Source: Burkholderiales bacterium
GTDB taxonomy: Bacteria > Pseudomonadota > Gammaproteobacteria > Burkholderiales > Burkholderiaceae_C
Length of the DNA stretch: 32,844 bases
Direction: 5' to 3'
NCBI GenBank assembly: GCA_003241965.1
Contig: QBMB01000051.1
Span: forward strand, 1-32,844
Shown: positions 25,529-32,844 of the stretch, piece after piece
Numbering within the stretch: position 1 is the first letter of the stretch
Layout: every line of letters starts with the position of its first letter
Position numbers and translations under genes: made by a program
Notes under the pieces: model-generated
What the model was told of the DNA's origin: nothing
What the model saw: the letters and a program-made list of their open reading frames with translations, nothing else
Databases searched by the model: none

Positions 25529-25628
25529 GTCATTGGCGGCCATGGGGCACGGCGCAGCGGCATCAAGGAGGAGGGGCCGCAGGCCCCGGGGGACAGCCGC
25601 GGAGCCGTGCCCCGTGGTCGCCGATGAC
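25529..25628. repeat. REP-like hairpin element, inverted copy 2
   Basis: The outer stem is 25529-25553 with 25604-25628 (22 of 25 pairs), different in sequence from the stem of copy 1. The core (25552-25604) is the reverse complement of copy 1, with all 44 flanking core bases identical. Its inner hairpin differs (GGGGCC-GCA-GGCCCC on the plus strand). It ends 21 bases from the stop of the LacI-family gene. Conserved core with changed but still paired stems suggests selection on structure. Confidence 0.8.
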
Positions 25629-25649
25629 CGGACCCGCCGGAGAAAGAAC

Positions 25650-26678
25650 TCAGGAAGTCTCCCGCTCCACGATGGAGAACCCCACATCCACCACCCGCGG
25701 CGCCACCTCGCGCCCCTCGGCCCGGTCGATCAGATGGCGCGCCGCCATGCGGCCTATGTCCACACCGTTGATGTGCACCGTGCTCAGCGCAGGCGCCATG
25801 TCGGCGGCAAAGGGCACGTCACCGAAACCCAGCACCGCCAGTTGATCGGGCACCGCGATGCCGCGCACCCGCGCCTCGGTCAGCACACCCAAGGCCAGCA
25901 GGTCCGAGCTGCAGAACACGGCGTCCACATCGGGCGCCTGCGCCAGCAACTGACCCAGGGCATTGCGCCCGCTCTGCAAGGACCGCGACGCACCCACATT
26001 GACCACGGTCACAGGCGCCAGGCCGGCGCGCACCACCGCGTCTGAGAACGCACTGGCGCGCCGGTCGGCGCGCTCGTCCTCGGCACGGATCAGCGCCAGC
26101 TTGCGCCGACCCTTGGCAATCAGAAAACGCGCCACCTCGCGCCCGATGTCGGCGTGCGAGAAACCCACCAGCATGTCGATCGGTGTGGGGGTGAGGTCCC
26201 AGGTTTCCACCACCGGAATGCCCGAAGCCATCAGGCGCGTTCGGCCCAGGCCCGGATGCAGGATGCCGGTGAGAAAAATGCCGTCGGGTCGGCGGCCGAT
26301 GATCGCTTCCAGCAAGGATTCCTCGCGCGCCGCCGAGTAACCCGACTGCCCCAGCATGAGCTGGTAACCCGCGTCGAACAGCGTGTCGTTGAGTGCTTCG
26401 ATGGTTGGCATGAAGACCGACATCACCGTGCTCGGCACCACCGCTGCAATCAGCCGACTGCGCGACGAGGCCAGACCACCGGCCATGCGGTTGGGCACGT
26501 AGCCGGTTTTCTGCACGGCATCCAGCACCTTCTGGCGCACGTCCGCCGAGACCTGCTCGGGCGTGTTGAGCACACGCGAGGCGGTGATGGGTGCCACGCC
26601 GGCGAGCTTGGCCACGTCGCGCAAGGTGATGGCGCCGCTGCCGCGCCGCGCGCGCCGGGAGTTGTCGGTTTCTTTCAT
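25650..26678 (-). CDS. LacI-family repressor of glucarate/galactarate genes
   Basis: A 342-aa DNA-binding repressor. The N-terminal helix-turn-helix (about residues 18-40) reads ITLRDVAKLAGVAPITASRV, and the hinge-side motif GYVPNRMAGGLASSRS follows. The rest is a periplasmic-binding-protein-like sensor domain (for example DAVFCSSDLLALGVL and LAVLGFGDVPFA), which would bind a sugar-acid inducer. It resembles GntR of the LacI family. The start at 26678 (MKETDNSRR) fits the family; its ribosome site is weak. It lies between its probable targets: garD is divergent across one perfect operator, and the tctC operon lies downstream behind two more. The same upstream operator suggests autoregulation. 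The inducer is unknown. Confidence 0.92.
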   Translation of the reverse strand: MKETDNSRRARRGSGAITLRDVAKLAGVAPITASRVLNTPEQVSADVRQKVLDAVQKTGYVPNRMAGGLASSRSRLIAAVVPSTVMSVFMPTIEALNDTLFDAGYQLMLGQSGYSAAREESLLEAIIGRRPDGIFLTGILHPGLGRTRLMASGIPVVETWDLTPTPIDMLVGFSHADIGREVARFLIAKGRRKLALIRAEDERADRRASAFSDAVVRAGLAPVTVVNVGASRSLQSGRNALGQLLAQAPDVDAVFCSSDLLALGVLTEARVRGIAVPDQLAVLGFGDVPFAADMAPALSTVHINGVDIGRMAARHLIDRAEGREVAPRVVDVGFSIVERETS

Positions 26679-26702
26679 TTGAGGCTTAATCAAGGCTTGA
26701 AA

Positions 26703-26716
26703 TGGTACCGGTACCA
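26703..26716. promoter_or_regulatory. LacI-family operator O3 between repressor gene and garD
   Basis: A perfect 14-bp palindrome TGGTACCGGTACCA, the ideal form of the two imperfect sites before tctC. It lies 25 bases before the repressor start and 70 before the garD start. TTGAAA (26697-26702), directly beside it, could serve as a -35 box for garD, but no good -10 was found. An 11-base dyad TCAAG-G-CTTGA (26690-26700) adjoins it. Confidence 0.82.
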
Positions 26717-26785
26717 AACTGAGGGTGATCGTATGCCGAAATGGCCGCCGACGCTCGTCAAGCCCCGCAATCTTAGGAGACAGGG

Positions 26786-28396
26786 ATGTCACCAGCCCTT
26801 GATACACCGCTCGCAACACCGTCGATCACGCCGCTGACCATTCGCATGCACGCCAGCGACAACGTGGCCATCGTCGCCAACGACGGCGGTCTGCCGGTGG
26901 GCACGCCACTGCCCGGCGGCCTGGTGCTGCGCGACAAGGTGCCGCAAGGCCACAAGGTGGCGCTGGTGGACCTGCCCAAAGGCGCGCTCGTGCTGCGCTA
27001 CGGCGTGCCCATTGGCCAGGCGCTGGCCGACATCGCTGCCGGCAGCTGGGTGCACGAGCGCCTGCTGCAGATGCCCGATGCGCGTGAGCTGGACAACCTG
27101 CCCATGGCCACGGTGAAGCCCGAGCCTCAGCCACCGCTGGAGGGCTACACCTTCGAGGGTTACCGCAACGCTGACGGCTCGGTCGGCACACGCAACATCC
27201 TGGCCATCACGCAGACCGTGCAGTGCGTGGCCGGCGTCACCGACTTTGCGGTGCGACGCATCAAGGCCGAGCTGCTGCCGCGATTTCCGAACGTGGACGA
27301 CGTGGTGGCGCTGGAACACAGCTACGGCTGCGGCGTGGCCATCGACGCGCCCGACGCGATCATTCCCATCCGCACGCTGCGCCACATCAGCCTGAACCCC
27401 AACTTTGGTGGCGAGGTGATGGTGGTGAGCCTGGGATGCGAGAAGCTGCAGCCCGAGCGGCTGCTGCCACCGGGCTCGTTTGCCATCGTTGACGAACGCA
27501 GCGTGGCCGATGTCGGTGCCAGCGCCGACGCCACGCTCGATGTGGTCTGCCTGCAGGACGACGCGCACGTGGGCTTCATGTCCATGGTCGATTCCATCGT
27601 GCGCCAGGCCGAGGAGCACCTGGAACGCCTGAACGCGCGCCGCCGCGTGACCGTGCCCGCCAGCGAACTGGTGGTGGGCGTGCAGTGCGGCGGCAGCGAC
27701 GCGTTCAGCGGCGTCACGGCCAACCCCGCCGTGGGCTTTTGCACCGACCTGCTCGTGCGCGCCGGCGCCAGCGTGATGTTTTCCGAAACCACCGAGGTGC
27801 GCGACGGCATTGCCCAGCTCACCGCTCGCGCCACCACGCCCGAGGTGGCGCAGGCCATGGTGCGCGAGATGGCCTGGTACGACGCCTACCTGCAGCGCGG
27901 CAGTGTGGACCGCAGCGCCAACACCACGCCGGGCAACAAGAAGGGCGGCCTCTCGAACATCGTGGAGAAGGCCATGGGCTCGATCGTGAAGTCGGGCAGC
28001 ACGCCGATTTCCAACGTGCTGGCGCCCGGTGAGAAGCTAAAGCACAAGGGCCTGACCTACGCCGCCACGCCCGCGAGCGACTTCATCTGCGGCACGCTGC
28101 AGCTGGCCGCCGGCATGAACCTGCACGTGTTCACCACCGGGCGCGGCACGCCCTATGGCCTGGCCGCCGTGCCGGTGATCAAGGTGGCCACGCGCAGCGA
28201 TCTCGCACGGCGCTGGCACGACCTGATGGACATCAACGCCGGCACCATTGCCGACGGTTCGGCCAGCATCGAGGACGTGGGCTGGGAAATGTTCCGCCTC
28301 ATGCTCGACGTGGCCAGCGGCCGCAAGAAGACCTGGGCCGAACACTGGAAGCTGCACAACGCGCTGGTGCTGTTCAACCCCGCGCCGGTCACCTGA
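26786..28396 (+). CDS. garD: Galactarate dehydratase
   Basis: A 536-aa UxaA/GarD-family dehydratase converting D-galactarate to 5-dehydro-4-deoxy-D-glucarate, the same product as gudD makes. It has an N-terminal SAF-type domain (about residues 18-105, with [12 protein letters not shown] and [19 protein letters not shown]). The catalytic domain contains [65 protein letters not shown] and [12 protein letters not shown], where the conserved Cys and His residues should bind iron. It is slightly longer than E. coli GarD (about 523). AGGAG lies 6 bases before the start at 26786. Altronate dehydratase is the main alternative, but length and neighbours favour GarD. Confidence 0.93.
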   Translation: MSPALDTPLATPSITPLTIRMHASDNVAIVANDGGLPVGTPLPGGLVLRDKVPQGHKVALVDLPKGALVLRYGVPIGQALADIAAGSWVHERLLQMPDARELDNLPMATVKPEPQPPLEGYTFEGYRNADGSVGTRNILAITQTVQCVAGVTDFAVRRIKAELLPRFPNVDDVVALEHSYGCGVAIDAPDAIIPIRTLRHISLNPNFGGEVMVVSLGCEKLQPERLLPPGSFAIVDERSVADVGASADATLDVVCLQDDAHVGFMSMVDSIVRQAEEHLERLNARRRVTVPASELVVGVQCGGSDAFSGVTANPAVGFCTDLLVRAGASVMFSETTEVRDGIAQLTARATTPEVAQAMVREMAWYDAYLQRGSVDRSANTTPGNKKGGLSNIVEKAMGSIVKSGSTPISNVLAPGEKLKHKGLTYAATPASDFICGTLQLAAGMNLHVFTTGRGTPYGLAAVPVIKVATRSDLARRWHDLMDINAGTIADGSASIEDVGWEMFRLMLDVASGRKKTWAEHWKLHNALVLFNPAPVT

Positions 28397-29603
28397 TCTT
28401 CACGGCCTGGCCGTCGGTGATGGTGCTGCCCGGGTAGAGCAGCACCTGCTCGCCTTCGCGCACGCCCTCGCTTACCCAGGCCACGTCGGCGTTGCGCTCG
28501 CGCAGCGTCACCGCGCGGGCCACGGCGCGTTTCCCGTCGACCACGAACACCCTCCACGCCTCGCCGTCGCGCACCAGGGCGGCGCTTGGGACGAGCAAGG
28601 CGCCTTCCTGGCGGGAGACGGTGATGCGTGCATCGACCCGAAAGCCATCGCCCAGGCGCTGCAGCACAGCGCCGGTGGTGTCCAGGTCCACGATCACGTT
28701 CACCCGCTGCTCCTCGATGCCCAGCGCCGAGACCTTGGTGAAGGCCACGGGCTCGATGCGCACCACGTGGCCGGGCAGGGCGGGCGCTCCGGTGGTGAGC
28801 GTGAGGCTCACGGGCGTGCCCGGCGCGATCGGCTGCACCTCGCTGGAGAGCACGTCGACCACCGCTTCCACCGAAGCGACGTCGCCGATCTCAAGCAGGT
28901 GCTGGCCCGCCGTCACGGGCGAGGCGCTGTCCAGGTGCAGCTTGATCACCTGGCCATCCACCGGGCTCTTGAGCGACCACAAACCTTCAACGCGTTGGCC
29001 CGAACCCGGCTCGGAACGCGCCAGCGCCGCTTGGGCTTCAGCCAGTGCGAACTCGGCCGCGCGCACTTCGGCGCGCCCGGCGTCCAGCGCCTGCTGCGCC
29101 GAGCGCCGCGCCAGCACCGCCTGGTCGAGCGCGGAGGGCGCGATGAAGTTCTCGCGCGCGAGTTTCTGCGAGCGCTCGGCCTCCAGGCTGGCCAGGGCCA
29201 GTGCGGTGTCCAGGCGCTGCAACTGTGCACTGGAGGCACGGCGCACCGCATCGGCACTGCCCACGCGCTGCTGCAGCACCAAGCGCGTGCGTGCGTCGAT
29301 CATCTGGGGCGCCACCGGTGTCAGCGTGGCCACCACGTCGCCCGCGCGCACGGTGTCGCCCACCTTGAGCGTGGGCCGCGACAGCTCGGCTTGGGTGGGT
29401 GCAGAAATCAGGTAGCGATGCTTCAGGCGCAGCTGACCGTCTTCTTCGATGGCTTGCTCGAAACGGCCGGTGGTCACCGGTGCCACCTCCACCAGCAGGG
29501 GGCGTGGTTGAAAGGCCCAGAAGGCCAGGGCGGCAACCCCCAGCGCTGCTGCGACCCAGGGCGCCCAGCGGCGCCAGCGGTGGTTGGATTTGGTGTTGTT
29601 CAT
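28389..29603 (-). CDS. HlyD-type periplasmic adaptor of an ABC efflux system
   Basis: A 404-aa membrane-fusion protein with one N-terminal membrane anchor (about residues 14-31). A barrel-sandwich half-motif follows ([27 protein letters not shown]). A helical hairpin rich in Ala/Arg/Glu spans about residues 100-205, then the second half-motif [15 protein letters not shown] and C-terminal beta-barrel strands. It would link the inner-membrane transporter to an outer-membrane channel not encoded here. The start overlaps the permease stop (29600-29603), so it is translated with it. It converges on garD with an 8-base overlap. The exported substrate is unknown. Confidence 0.9.
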   Translation of the reverse strand: MNNTKSNHRWRRWAPWVAAALGVAALAFWAFQPRPLLVEVAPVTTGRFEQAIEEDGQLRLKHRYLISAPTQAELSRPTLKVGDTVRAGDVVATLTPVAPQMIDARTRLVLQQRVGSADAVRRASSAQLQRLDTALALASLEAERSQKLARENFIAPSALDQAVLARRSAQQALDAGRAEVRAAEFALAEAQAALARSEPGSGQRVEGLWSLKSPVDGQVIKLHLDSASPVTAGQHLLEIGDVASVEAVVDVLSSEVQPIAPGTPVSLTLTTGAPALPGHVVRIEPVAFTKVSALGIEEQRVNVIVDLDTTGAVLQRLGDGFRVDARITVSRQEGALLVPSAALVRDGEAWRVFVVDGKRAVARAVTLRERNADVAWVSEGVREGEQVLLYPGSTITDGQAVKIR

Positions 29604-31969
29604 TCGCGGACTTTCAATACGGCAACGAGATCAAGCCGGTCGATCTGGCGGCGCACCAGCAGGGCGCTCACCACACCGGCGGCCAGCACGATCAGCGCGG
29701 CCCAGGCGTAGGTGGCAGGTTCGATGACCACCGGGAAATCGATGTTGTCCGAGGACATGAGCCGCATCAGCAGGGATGCCAGCAACCAGCCCGCCAGCGC
29801 GCCGATGGGCAACGCCAGCAGCAGTTCTCCCCCGAGCTCGCCGAGCAGCAACACCGAGACCTCGGCGCGCGTCATGCCCAGCACGCGCAGGCTGGCCAGT
29901 TCCCATGCCCGTTCAGACAAGGTGATGCGCGCGGCGTTGTAGACGATGCCCACCGCCATGGCCACGGCAAACAGCGTGAGGATGGTGCTGAACACGCCCA
30001 TGTTGCGCGAGGTGGTTTCGTTGAAGCTGGCCATGGAGCCAGCCTTGTCGAACACCGCCGAGATGACCGGCGCGCGCTTGACCGCCGCCCAGAACGCGCC
30101 CATGGCCAGCGGGTCCACCCGCAGCGCGGCCTCGGCCACGCCGGCGCCGTCGCGTGCCAGGGTGTTCATGGCGTCCAGGTTCATGAAGGCCTGCTTGCCC
30201 ATCATGGTGTGCACGATGTCGACCACCTGGACCGTGACGCGCCGCTGGTGCCACAGGCGGAACTCGATCTCGATGCGGTCGCCCACGCGTGCGCCCACCG
30301 CGTCGGCCAGCAGTGCAGACATCACCAGTCCGCTGGCCGGCAAAGCCACATGGCCGCGCACGTCGTCCACGGCGCGCAGCAGCTGTGCGCCGTCGACCAG
30401 GCCGGTGAGCGCTGCGTCTTCACTGTGACCGAGCCTGCGCACACGCACCGGCTCGCTGCGGTAAGGCTCGGCGTTCATCACACCGGGCAGGCGCTTCAGG
30501 TCTTGCACCACCGAGAGCGGCACCGGACGGTGAAAGCTCACCAACACGTCGCCTTGCTGCACCTGGCGGAACTGCACGTCGACGATGTGGGCGATGGCGT
30601 CCAGCCAGAAGGCGCCCGAGATCTGCAGCGCCACCGAGAGTGCGATGCCGGTGACGGTGAAAGCCGCGCGCAGCGGGCGGCGCTCGAAATTGCGGATCAC
30701 CATGAGCGTGCCTGTGCTCACGCGCCGACCCAGGCCCAGCCGTTCGATCAGTGTTTTGCGGTAGTTCGGTGGTGTGGGCGGTTGCATGGCCTGCGCAGGC
30801 CGCAGGCTGACCACGGCGCGGATGGCCGTCCAGGTACCCGCTGCTGCAGCGGCAAACGCCAGTGCGGTGGCCGCCACCACCAGCCAGGGCGTGGTCACGT
30901 AGGCCAGGTGGTTGAAGCGGAACACCTCGTCGTACAGGCCCAGCATCAGCCGACCGATGACCAGGCTCAGGCCCAGCCCCACCGCCACGCCCAGGCCAGC
31001 GATCACGAGCGAGAGCTTGATGTAGTGCCAGGCTATGGCAGCGTCGCTGTAGCCCAGCGCCTTGAGCGCGGCGATCTGGCTGCGCTGCGTGGCCACCTGG
31101 CGGCTGATCACCACATTGAGGATGAACATGGCCACCGCGAGAAACATCGACGGCAGCACCGTGCCCATCACCTTCAGCTGCGAGAGTTCGTCGGCCACGA
31201 TCTTGGCCGATAGCTGCTTGTCGCGGCCCACCGCACCGAGCGTCCCGTAGGCGTCGAGCAGGCGGTCGGTCTGCTCGATCACGGCGGGCGGTGAGGCGCC
31301 GGCTTCCAGCCGCAGCGAGACCTGGTTGAAGGCGCCCTGCAGATCAAAAGCGTGCGACATGCGTTCGCTGTCGATCCACCAGATGCCGAAGGTCTTGTCG
31401 TCGGGTGCGCCGCCGCGTGAGGCGAACACATACTCGGGCGAAATCGCCGTGCCCACCAGATGCACCTGCTCCAGCCGGCCATTGAGGATCGCATCGACGC
31501 GGTCGCCGGCTTGCAGGCCGCGTGCCACCGCAAACCGGTCGCTGACCACCGCCTCCAGCGCCCGGCCGCGCTCGGGCCAGCGGCCGCTGCGCAGCGTGAG
31601 CACGTTGAGACCCTGGCGCTGGGCGTGCACCTGCGCCAGGTCCAGGCCGATGAAACGTCCGGTCACAGGCGCGTCAGCCTGCGGCAGCGCGATCTGCGCG
31701 TCCATCACCACGTCGAGCTTCACCTCGGCCACACCGGGGATGGCGGCCAAGCGTGTGCCCAGGTGCAGCGGCGCGCGCTTGACGCTGGCGAACACATCGG
31801 CGAGTCGGTTGTCGCGGTAGAAGTTGTCGCGCGAACCCTTGAGCGATTCGTGCACCGAGAACATGCCCACGAAGCTGGCCACGCCGATGGCCACCACCAC
31901 CGCGATGGTGGCCACCTGTGCGCGCAGTCGCTTCAGGTCGCGCCAGAGCTTGGTGTCCAGGGCCTTCAT
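29600..31969 (-). CDS. FtsX/MacB-type ABC transporter permease
   Basis: A 789-aa inner-membrane protein with two FtsX domains. The first membrane segment is near the N-terminus ([19 protein letters not shown]). A long periplasmic domain follows, then three segments around residues 270-395. The second half repeats the plan with a segment near 430-455, a periplasmic domain, and three terminal segments. The coupling-helix type motif [16 protein letters not shown] and its second-half equivalent [15 protein letters not shown] are typical of the family. It starts 7 bases after the ATPase stop. With the ATPase and adaptor it forms a three-part exporter, possibly for lipids, peptides or drugs; the substrate cannot be told. 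Confidence 0.92.
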   Translation of the reverse strand: MKALDTKLWRDLKRLRAQVATIAVVVAIGVASFVGMFSVHESLKGSRDNFYRDNRLADVFASVKRAPLHLGTRLAAIPGVAEVKLDVVMDAQIALPQADAPVTGRFIGLDLAQVHAQRQGLNVLTLRSGRWPERGRALEAVVSDRFAVARGLQAGDRVDAILNGRLEQVHLVGTAISPEYVFASRGGAPDDKTFGIWWIDSERMSHAFDLQGAFNQVSLRLEAGASPPAVIEQTDRLLDAYGTLGAVGRDKQLSAKIVADELSQLKVMGTVLPSMFLAVAMFILNVVISRQVATQRSQIAALKALGYSDAAIAWHYIKLSLVIAGLGVAVGLGLSLVIGRLMLGLYDEVFRFNHLAYVTTPWLVVAATALAFAAAAAGTWTAIRAVVSLRPAQAMQPPTPPNYRKTLIERLGLGRRVSTGTLMVIRNFERRPLRAAFTVTGIALSVALQISGAFWLDAIAHIVDVQFRQVQQGDVLVSFHRPVPLSVVQDLKRLPGVMNAEPYRSEPVRVRRLGHSEDAALTGLVDGAQLLRAVDDVRGHVALPASGLVMSALLADAVGARVGDRIEIEFRLWHQRRVTVQVVDIVHTMMGKQAFMNLDAMNTLARDGAGVAEAALRVDPLAMGAFWAAVKRAPVISAVFDKAGSMASFNETTSRNMGVFSTILTLFAVAMAVGIVYNAARITLSERAWELASLRVLGMTRAEVSVLLLGELGGELLLALPIGALAGWLLASLLMRLMSSDNIDFPVVIEPATYAWAALIVLAAGVVSALLVRRQIDRLDLVAVLKVRE

Positions 31970-31976
31970 GTTGGAC

Positions 31977-32756
<780 letters not shown>

Positions 32757-32773
32757 CCAGGCCTTCGTGTGAC

Positions 32774-32789
32774 CTTGATGACCGTCAAG
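32774..32789. promoter_or_regulatory. Inverted repeat CTTGA-N6-TCAAG
   Basis: Perfect 5-base arms at 32774-32778 and 32785-32789 enclose TGACCG, about 18 bases before the ATPase start. It abuts the stronger 23-bp near-palindrome and may be a second operator half-region or a -35 area for the minus-strand operon (TTGACT occurs across it on that strand). Confidence 0.35.
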
Positions 32790-32810
32790 TCAAAGGCATT
32801 GCCTTAGACT
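32788..32810. promoter_or_regulatory. 23-bp near-perfect palindromic operator
   Basis: Arms 32788-32798 (AGTCAAAGGCA) and 32800-32810 (TGCCTTAGACT) around a single central T pair at 10 of 11 positions. Size and symmetry fit a dimeric regulator site, as for TetR-type or MarR-type repressors. It lies upstream of the ABC exporter operon and may also serve a divergent gene starting near 32824. The right arm includes TAGACT, a possible plus-strand -10. Confidence 0.6.
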
Positions 32811-32823
32811 CGCGCCTCCTGTG

Positions 32824-32844
32824 ATGACCGCCCTCTCTTCCCCC
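32824..32844 (+). CDS. Possible start of a divergent gene, cut by the window edge
   Basis: ATG at 32824 opens a frame (MTALSSP) for seven codons to the window end. Its position opposite the ABC operon, just after the palindrome and a -10-like TAGACT, fits a divergent regulator gene. Seven codons cannot prove coding, and no ribosome site is obvious. Confidence 0.22.

Noticed and set aside
25389-25628. CRISPR array or insertion sequence
   Set aside because: Only two inverted copies, no regular spacers, no transposase and no target-site duplication that I can recognise.
28248-29711. A 487-codon plus-strand frame opposite the HlyD-type gene
   Set aside because: Shadow of a gene with clear adaptor motifs; no recognisable domain.

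Overview
This is a GC-rich, densely coded chromosomal window. Gene content, codon bias and layout look like a betaproteobacterium of the Burkholderiales, most likely Comamonadaceae (a Hydrogenophaga-like genome). That placement is inferred from family resemblance, not from a marker gene. I see no rRNA, tRNA, CRISPR array, transposase or phage gene. About 26 genes are well supported, and almost all of the long opposite-strand reading frames are shadows produced by high GC.

Layout. (1) 1-611, minus: two unrecognised genes, the second cut by the window edge. (2) 957-4610: a minus-strand exported rhodanese and exported metallo-beta-lactamase-fold hydrolase pair (likely persulfide/sulfur handling), then a minus-strand MerA/Lpd-like flavoprotein divergent from a small SAM methyltransferase. 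(3) 4682-15032: a copper/silver resistance island. It holds a Met/His-rich lipoprotein, a CueR-type promoter directly in front of a CopA-type P1B ATPase, a DUF305 protein, a small membrane protein, a small Cys-containing exported protein, and a translationally coupled CusC-CusB-CusA efflux operon. The CusB protein carries a CusF metallochaperone domain fused to its C-terminus. A SUMF1-fold protein and a hotdog thioesterase follow convergently. (4) 16322-21171: a Fur-box-headed, overlapping four-gene operon (imelysin, di-haem oxidoreductase, second imelysin, Tat-exported DUF1513 protein), a presumed periplasmic iron-acquisition system. (5) 21198-28396: a D-glucarate/galactarate catabolic regulon. 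It has a LacI-family repressor, galactarate dehydratase, a TctC/Bug solute receptor, glucarate dehydratase, a GarL-type aldolase and tartronate-semialdehyde reductase, tied together by three matching TGGTACC-type palindromes. (6) 28389-32756: an ABC efflux trio (ATPase, FtsX-type permease, HlyD-type adaptor), with a strong 23-bp near-palindrome upstream at the right edge.

How the genes work together. CopA would export cytosolic Cu(I), while CusCBA(F) clears periplasmic Cu(I)/Ag(I) across the outer membrane. The CusA methionine triad and the fused CusF motif both indicate monovalent copper/silver. In the sugar-acid regulon both dehydratases yield the same 5-dehydro-4-deoxyglucarate. The aldolase splits it and the reductase gives glycerate. 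The repressor sits between its two target promoters.

The most unusual structure is at 25389-25628, between the repressor gene and the promoter of its target operon. Two inverted copies of a 53-57-nt core share 44 identical flanking bases. Each copy has its own differently sequenced inner hairpin and its own differently sequenced outer stem. Pairing is therefore kept while sequence changes, the signature of a structured repeat (REPIN-like or a structured RNA/DNA element).
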